In this document: one piece after another, positions 57,121-64,000 of the stretch
Layout: every line of letters begins with the position of its first letter
Numbering within the stretch: position 1 is the first letter of the stretch
The notes under the pieces: generated by a model
Database searches by the model: none
Told to the model about the DNA's origin: nothing
Seen by the model: the letters and a program-made list of their open reading frames with translations, nothing else
Translations under genes and position numbers: made by a program
Assembly: GCF_910591885.1 (NCBI RefSeq)
Contig: NW_025963548.1
Span: 5,943,501-6,007,500 of the forward strand
Direction of reading: 5' to 3'
DNA from: Bombus terrestris
Taxonomy: Eukaryota > Arthropoda > Insecta > Hymenoptera > Apidae
Length of the DNA: 64,000 nt

Positions 57121-59045
57121 AGGAAGTTTAACCTTATATTGCATCACTATAGGACGTATAACGTTATATTGCATCACTATAGGACGTATAACGTTATATT
57201 GCATCACTATAGGACGTGTAACGTTATATTGCAACACTATATGACGTATAACGTTATTTGCTACTACGTTATAACACATAACGTTATATTGCATTACTAT
57301 ATGACGTATAACGTTATGAACTATTACGTTATAACGCATAACGCTATATTGCCTCACTATATGACGTATAACGTGTTGTTCTATTACGTAATAACGTATA
57401 ACGTTATATTGCATCACTATCGACATATAACGTTATATTGCATTACTATATGACGTTTAACGTTATGAACTATTACATTATAACGCATAACGTTATATTG
57501 CATCACTATAGGGCGTATATCGTTATATTGCACCACTATATGAAGTATACCGTTATGAAATATTACATTATAACGTATAACGTTATATTGCATCACCACG
57601 TGACGTATAACGATATATTGCATCACTATAGGACGTATAACGTTAGATTGCATCAGTATATGACGTATAACGTTATATGCTACTACGTTATAACGTTTAA
57701 CGTTATATTGCATTACTATATGACGTTTAACGTTATGAACTATTACATTATAACGTATAACATTATGTCGCATCACTATAGGACGTAGAACGTTGTATAT
57801 TATTTCGTTATGACGTATAACGCTATATTGCATCACCATGTGACGTATAACGTTTTGTACTATTACGTAATAACGTATAAAGTTATATTGCATCACTATA
57901 TGACGTATAACGCTATATTGCATCACTATAGGACGTATAGCGTCATATACTATTGCGTTATAATGTATAACGGTATACTGCATCACTATATGACGCATAA
58001 CGTTATGACCTATTACGTTATAACGCATAACGTTATATTGCATCACTAAATTAGTATAACGTTATATTGCATTACTATATGACGTATAACGTTATGAACT
58101 ACTACGTTATAACGCATAACGTTATATTGCATCACTATATGACGTATAACGTTATGAACTATTACGTTATAACGCATAACGTTATATTGCCTCACTATAT
58201 GACGTATAACGTTATGATCTATGACGTTATAACACCTAACGTTATATTGCATCACTATAGGACGTATAACGTCATATTGCATCACTATATGACGTATAAC
58301 GTTTGTACTATTACGTAATAACGAATAACGTTATATTGCTTCACTATATGATGTTTAGCGTTTTGAACCACTACGTAATAACGAATAACTTTAATTGCAT
58401 CAGTATATGACGTATAACGTTATGAACTATTACATTATAACGTATAACGTTATATTGCATCACTATAGGACGTATAACATTATATTGCCTCAGTATATGA
58501 AGCATAACGTTATACACTATTACGATATAACGTATAACATTATATTGCATCACTATAGGACGTATAACGTTATATGCTATTACGTTATAACGTATAACGT
58601 TATATTGCATCACTGTAGGACGTATAACGTTAGATTGCATCACTATATGACGTATAACGTTATATTGCATCACTATAGGACGTATAGCGGTATATTGCAT
58701 CACTATATGAAGTATACCGTTATGAACTATTACGTTATAACGTATAACGTTATATTGCACCACTATATGAAGTATTCCGTTATAAACTATTACAATAATA
58801 ACGTATAACGTTATATTGCCTCACTATAGGACGTATAGCGTCATATTCTATTGCGTTATAATGTATAACGGTATATTCCATCACTATATGACGCATAACG
58901 TTATGAACCATTACGTTATAACGCATAACGTTATATTGCATCACTATAGGACGTATAACGTTATATTGCATTACTATATGACGTATAACGGTATGAACTA
59001 TTACGTTATGACGCATAACGTTATATTGCATCACTATATGACGTA
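57121..59045 (+). repeat. mosaic of earlier modules
   Basis: 57121-57453 copies 637-969 (offset 56,484). 57438-57720 copies the order at 16890-17170. 58395-58600 copies 36162-36367 (offset 22,233), including the long junction at 58369-58389. A one-base loss, CGTTTGTAC for CGTTTTGTAC, lies near 58300. 57743-57800 holds unusual CATTATGTCGCATC and GTAGAACGTTGTATATTATTTCG monomers. Confidence 0.83.
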
Positions 59046-61114
59046 TAAGGTTTTGTACTATTACGTAATAACGTATAGCGTTACATTGCATCACCATAGG
59101 ACGTATAACGTTATATTGCATCACTATATGAAGTATACCGTTATGAACTATTACATTATAACGTATAACGTTATATTGCATCACCATGTGACGTATAATG
59201 TTTTGTACTATTACGTAACATCGTATAACGTTTTATTGCATCACTATAGGACGTATAACGTTATATTGCATCACTACATGAAGTATACCGTTATGAACTA
59301 TTACATTATACCGTATAACGTTATATTGCATCACCATGTGACGTATAACGTTTTGTACTATTACATAGTAACGTATAACGTTATATTGCATCACAATAGG
59401 ACGTATAACGTCATATTGCATCACTATATGACGTATAACGTTATATGCTATACGTTATAACGTATAACGTTATATTGCATTACTATACGACGTATAACGT
59501 TATGAACTATTACGTTATAACGCATAACGTTATATTGCCTCACCATATGACGTATAACGTTATGATCTATGACGTTAACACCTAAGGTTATATTGCATCA
59601 CTATAGGACGTATAACGACATATTGCATCACTATATGACGTATAACGTTATATATTATTGCGCTATGAAGGAATAACTTTATATTGCATCACTATATGAT
59701 GTATAACGTTATATTACATTACTATAGGACGTATAGCGTCATATACTATTGCGCTATAATGTATAACGGTATATTGCATCACTATATGACGTACAACGTT
59801 ATGAACTATTACGTTGTAACGCATGACGTTACGTTGCAACACTAATGGACGTATAGCGTCATATTCTATTGCGTTATAATGTATAACGGTATATTCCATC
59901 ACTATATGACGTATAACGTTATGAACTATTACGTTATAACGCATAACGGTATATTGCATCACGCATAGGACGTATAACGTTATATTGCATCACTATATTA
60001 CGTATAACGTTATATTGCATCACTATAGGACGTATAACGGTATATTGCATCACTGTAGGACGTGTAATGTTATATTGCATCACTATTTGACGTATAACGT
60101 TTTGTACTATTACGTAATAACGTATAGCGTTACATTGCATCACTATAGGACGTATAACGTTATATTGCATCACTATATCAAGTATACCGTTATGAACTAC
60201 TACATTATAACGTATAACGTTATTTTGCATTTCTATATGACGTATAACGTTATGAACTATTACGTTATAACGCATAACGTTATATTGCATCACTATAGGG
60301 CGTATAACGTTATATTGCATTACTATATGACGTATAACGTTATGAACTATTACGTTAAAACGCATAACGTTATATTGCATCACTATATGACGTATAACGC
60401 TTTGTACTATTACGTAATAAGGTATAACGTTATATTGCATCACTATAGGACGTATATCGTTATATTGCATCACTATAGGACGTATAGCGTCTAATACTAT
60501 TGCGTTATAATGTATAACGGTATATTGCATCACTATATGACGCATACCGTTATGAACTATTACGTTATAACGCATAACGTTATATTGTCTCACCATATGA
60601 CGTATAACGTTATATAATATTACGTTATGACATATAACGCTATATTGCATCGCTAAAGGAGTATAACGTTAAATTGCATTACTATATGACGTATGACGTT
60701 ATGAACTACTACGTTATAACGCATAACGTTATATTGCATCACCATGTGACGTATAACGTTTTGCACTATTACGTAATAACGTATAAAGTTATATTGCATC
60801 ACTATATGACGTATAAGGTTTTGTACTATTACGTAATAAGGTATAACGTTATATTGCATCACTATAGGACGTATAACGTTATATTGCACTACTATATGAC
60901 GTATAACGTTATGAACTATTACGTTATAACGCATAACGGTATATTGCATCACGCATAGGACGTATAACGTTACATTGCATCACTATAGGACGTTTAACGT
61001 TATATTGCATCACTATAGGACGTATAACGTTATATTGCATCACTATAGGACGTATAACGTTATATTGCATCACTATAGGGCGTGTAATGTTATATTGCAT
61101 CACTATTTGACGTA
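59046..61114 (+). repeat. 2.1-kb higher-order repeat, copy V2
   Basis: The offset to V3 is 2,069 bp from about 59046 to 59960, then 2,189 bp, because V2 lacks the 120 bp that V3 and V1 keep near 61970. It includes the divergent monomer at 59651, GACGTTAACACC at 59571 and CATTTCTATATGACG near 60228. Confidence 0.88.
59651..59681 (+). repeat. divergent 31-bp monomer, copy 9 (GCGCTATG form)
   Basis: In V2, 21,003 bp after copy 4 and with the same flanks. Confidence 0.92.
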
Positions 61115-63006
61115 TAACGTTTTGTACTATTACGTAATAACGTATAGCGTTACATTGCATCACTATAGGACGTATAACGTTATATTGCATCACTATATGA
61201 AGTATACCGTTATGAACTATTACATTATAACGTATAACGTTATATTGCATCACCATGTGACGTATAATGTTTTGTACTATTACGTAACGTCGTATAACGA
61301 TTTATTGCATCACTATAGGACGTATAACGTTATATTGGATCACTACATGAAGTATACCGTTATGAACTATTACATTATACCGTATAACGTTATATTGCAT
61401 CACCATGTGACGTATAACGTTTTGTACTATTACATAGTAACGTATAACGTTATATTGCATCACAATAGGACGTATAACGTCATATTGCATCACTATATGA
61501 CGTATAACGTTATATGCTATACGTTATAACGTATAACGTTATATTGCATTACTATACGACGTATAACGTTATGAACTATTACGTTATAACGCATAACGTT
61601 ATATTGCCTCACCATATGACGTATAACGTTATGATCTGTGACGTTAACACCTAAGGTTATATTGCATCACTATAGGACGTATAACGACATATTGCATCAC
61701 TATATGACGTATAACGTTATATATTATTGCGCTATGAAGGAATAACTTTATATTGCCTCACTATATGATGTATAACGTTATATTACATTACTATAGGACG
61801 TATAGCGTCATATACTATTGCGCTATAATGTATAACGGTATATTGCATCACTATATGACGTACAACGTTATGAACTATTACGTTGTAACGCATGACGTTA
61901 TGTTGCAACACTAATGGACGTATAGCGTCATATTCTATTGCGTTATAATGTATAACGGTATATTCCATCACTATATGACGCATAACGTTATGAACTATTA
62001 CGTTATAAAGCATAACGTTATATTGCATCACTATAGGACGTTTATCGTCTAATACTATTGCGTTATAATGTATAAAGGTATATTGCATCACTGTATGACG
62101 TATAACGTTATGAACTATTACGTTATAACGCATAACGGTATATGGCATCACGCATAAGACGTATAACGTTATATTGCATCACTATATTACGTATAACGTT
62201 ATATTGCATCACTATAGGACGTATAACGGTATATTGCATCACTGTAGGACGTGTAATGTTATATTGCATCACTATTTGACGTATAACGTTTTGTACTATT
62301 ACGTAATAACGTATAGCGTTACATTGCATCACTATAGGACGTATAACGTTATATTGCATCACTATATAAAGTATACCGTTATGAACTACTACATTATAAC
62401 GTATAACGTTATTTTGCATTACTATATGACGTATAACGTTATGAACTATTACGTTATAACGCATAACGTTATATTGCATCACTATAGGACGTATAACGTT
62501 ATATTGCATTACTATATGACGTATAACGTTATGAACTATTACGTTAAAACGCATAACGTTATATTGCATCACTATATGACGTATAACGCTTTGTACTGTT
62601 ACGTAATAAGGTATAACGTTATATTGCATCACTATAGGACGTATATCGTTATATTGCATCACTATAGGACGTATAGCGTCTAATACTATTGCGTTATAAT
62701 GTATAACGGTATATTGCATCACTATATGACGCATACCGTTATGAACTATTACGTTATAACGCATAACGTTATACTGTCTCACCATATGACGTATAACGTT
62801 ATATAATATTACGTTATGACATATAACGCTATATTGCATCACTAAAGGAGTATAACGTTAAATTGCATTACTATATGACGTATGACGTTATGAACTACTA
62901 CGTTATAACGCATAACGTTATATTGCATCACCATGTGACGTATAACGTTTTGTACTATTACGTAATAACGTATAAAGTTATATTGCATCACTATATGACG
63001 TATAAC
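61115..63006 (+). repeat. 2.2-kb higher-order repeat, copy V3
   Basis: It matches V2 and, with the four-monomer piece at about 61970-62090, V1 (offset 23,072 from 38711). So V1 and V3 keep the ancestral length and V2 carries the deletion. Divergent monomer at 61720. Homology to V2 stops near 63007. Confidence 0.88.
61720..61750 (+). repeat. divergent 31-bp monomer, copy 10 (GCGCTATG form)
   Basis: In V3, 2,069 bp after copy 9; followed by TATTGCCTCAC instead of TATTGCATCAC. Confidence 0.92.
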
Positions 63007-64000
63007 GCTATATTGCATCACCATGTGACGTATAACGTTTTGAACTAATACGCAATAACATATAACGATATTGCATCACTATATGAAGTATACCGCTATG
63101 AACTATTACATTACAACGTATAACGTTATATTGCATGACTATAGGTCGTATAACGTTATACACTATTACGATATAACGTATAACATTATATTGCATCACT
63201 ATAGGACGTATAGCGTCATATTGCATCACTATATGACGTATAACGTTATATGCTATACGTTATAACGTATAACGTTATATTGCCTTACTATACGACGTAT
63301 AACGTTATGAACTATTACGTTATAACGCATAACGTTATATTGCATCACTAAATTAGTATAACGTTATATTGCATTACTATATGACGTTTAACGTTATGAA
63401 CTCTTACGTTATAACGCATAACGTTATATTGCATCACTATAGGACGTATATTGTTATATTGCACCACTATATGAAGTATACCGTTATGAAATATTACATT
63501 ATAACGTATAACGTTATATTGCATCCCCATGTGACGTATAACGATATATTGCATCACAATAGGACGTATAACGTCATATTGCATCACTATATGACGTATA
63601 ACGTTATATGCTATACGTTATAACGTATAACGTTATATTGCATTACTATATGACGTATAACGTTATGAACTATTACGTTATAACGCATAACGTTATATTG
63701 CCTCACCATATGACGTATAACGTTATGATCTATGACGTTATAACACCTAACGTTATATTGCATCACTATAGGACGTATAACGTCATATTGCATCACTATA
63801 TGACGTATAACGTTTTGTACTATTACGTAATAACGAATAACGTTATATTGCATCACTATATTACGTATAACGTTATATTGCATCACTATAGGACATATAA
63901 CGTTATATTGCATCACTATATGACGTATAGCGTCATATACTATTGCGCTATAATGTATAACGGTATATTGCATCACAATATGACGTACAACGTTATGAAT
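63007..64000 (+). repeat. start of a further HOR, cut by the window end
   Basis: 63348-63610 matches 40098-40360 (offset 23,250) and 45058-45320. The CATCCCCATGTG variant at 63521 matches 14789. 63700-64000 matches 56600-56900 at offset 7,100. Short oddities near 63030-63180: GACTATAGGTCG and a 29-mer GTATAACGATATTGC. Confidence 0.83.

Larger units (their letters stand above)
1..64000 (+). repeat. 30-bp tandem satellite array filling the whole window
   Basis: Every region read is built from 30-bp monomers in head-to-tail orientation. The commonest monomer is TATTGCATCACTATA followed by GGACGTATAACGTTA: 10 A, 10 T, 5 G, 5 C, 33% GC. A second very common monomer starts TGAACTATTACGTTA and ends TAACGCATAACGTTA; it matches the ATATG form of the first at about 20 of 30 positions, almost all in the right half. 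I saw no inverted segment, unique sequence or inserted element, and no array edge. This is a satellite by structure. Its family, host and chromosomal position are not known to me. Confidence 0.97.

Noticed and set aside
1..64000. CRISPR array (30-bp repeats)
   Set aside because: Repeats abut directly with no unique spacers, run for 64 kb, and have no cas genes or leader.
1..64000. T7- or T3-like promoters: TCACTATAGG (and TCACTATAGGG, for example near 2118-2128) and CACTAAAGG (5321, 5802)
   Set aside because: The 10-base core match is real, but the upstream part of the phage promoter (TAATACGAC) is not present: only about 3 of 9 bases agree. The motif is part of an ordinary monomer, so I treat it as chance.
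1..64000. CENP-B box
   Set aside because: The core needs TTCG and CGGG at fixed spacing. I saw no CGGG in the monomers I read.
1..64000. Telomeric repeats (TTAGGG, TTAGG, TTTAGGG)
   Set aside because: CTATAGGAC looks similar by eye, but no tandem 5-7 bp telomere unit exists.
1..64000. bZIP/CRE regulatory sites at each TGACGTA
   Set aside because: They arise from the fixed monomer sequence about every 30-60 bp. No gene lies in the window for them to regulate; only the four exact TGACGTCA sites were listed.
1..64000. tRNA, rRNA or other structured RNA genes
   Set aside because: No tRNA box A/B, rRNA core or non-repeat structured segment was recognised. The palindromes are short and belong to the monomer.

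Overview
The whole 64 kb is one uninterrupted array of tandem satellite DNA. I found no stretch of unique sequence, and no protein-coding gene, RNA gene, transposon or CRISPR array that I can support. The basic unit is 30 bp. In the phase used here its commonest form has left half TATTGCATCACTATA and right half GGACGTATAACGTTA, giving roughly 2,130 monomers. All monomers lie in the same orientation and the array runs off both ends of the window. Such an array fits eukaryotic heterochromatin (centromeric, pericentromeric, subtelomeric or a sex or B chromosome). I do not recognise the satellite and cannot name the host.

Monomers fall into recurring types. The right half (ACGTATAACGTTA or close variants) is shared by most types, while the left half differs: TATTGCATCAC..., TGAACTATTACG..., TGTACTATTACG..., TATACTATTGCG..., TATAGCTTCTC... 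The types are arranged in a non-random order, forming higher-order repeats (HORs) at several scales: 120, 180 and 240 bp; 361 to 1501 bp; and 2.1 to 5.9 kb. The large copies are nearly identical by eye. Because 30 is a multiple of 3, hundreds of codons stay open on both strands with a 10-residue period (LHHYRTYNVI on +, YNVIRPIVMQ on -). I treat these as by-products of the repeat length.

Layout: 1-638 holds 240-bp HORs. 872-6763 is a 5,892-bp HOR, repeated at 6764-12320. 12321-15182 is a rearranged partial third copy. 15183-17250 repeats the start of the window. 17251-25555 is a distinct subfamily (block II), marked by a CTTCTC(T/C)TTATG monomer and cut into segments of exactly 30n+1 bp. 25556-39967 returns to the first family with a 4,373-bp HOR and smaller duplications. 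39968-44927 and 44928-49750 are a 4,960-bp HOR pair that leads into a 2.8-3.3 kb HOR pair (48061-54173). 54174-59045 mixes modules seen earlier. 59046-63006 is a 2.07-2.19 kb HOR pair, and the last kilobase restarts a module seen near 40, 45 and 56.7 kb.

The array reads as the product of repeated rounds of unequal exchange or segmental amplification. Rare 29-bp and 31-bp monomers act as phase-shift markers that let the lineages be traced. The most informative signals are the conserved right-half box with its 12-bp palindrome, a CpG content far above expectation, the block II phase rule, the ten copies of a divergent GAAGGAATAAC monomer, and a 21-bp deletion that separates two array lineages. 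Homologies and boundaries were read by eye, so HOR edges are good to within a few tens of bases unless stated.
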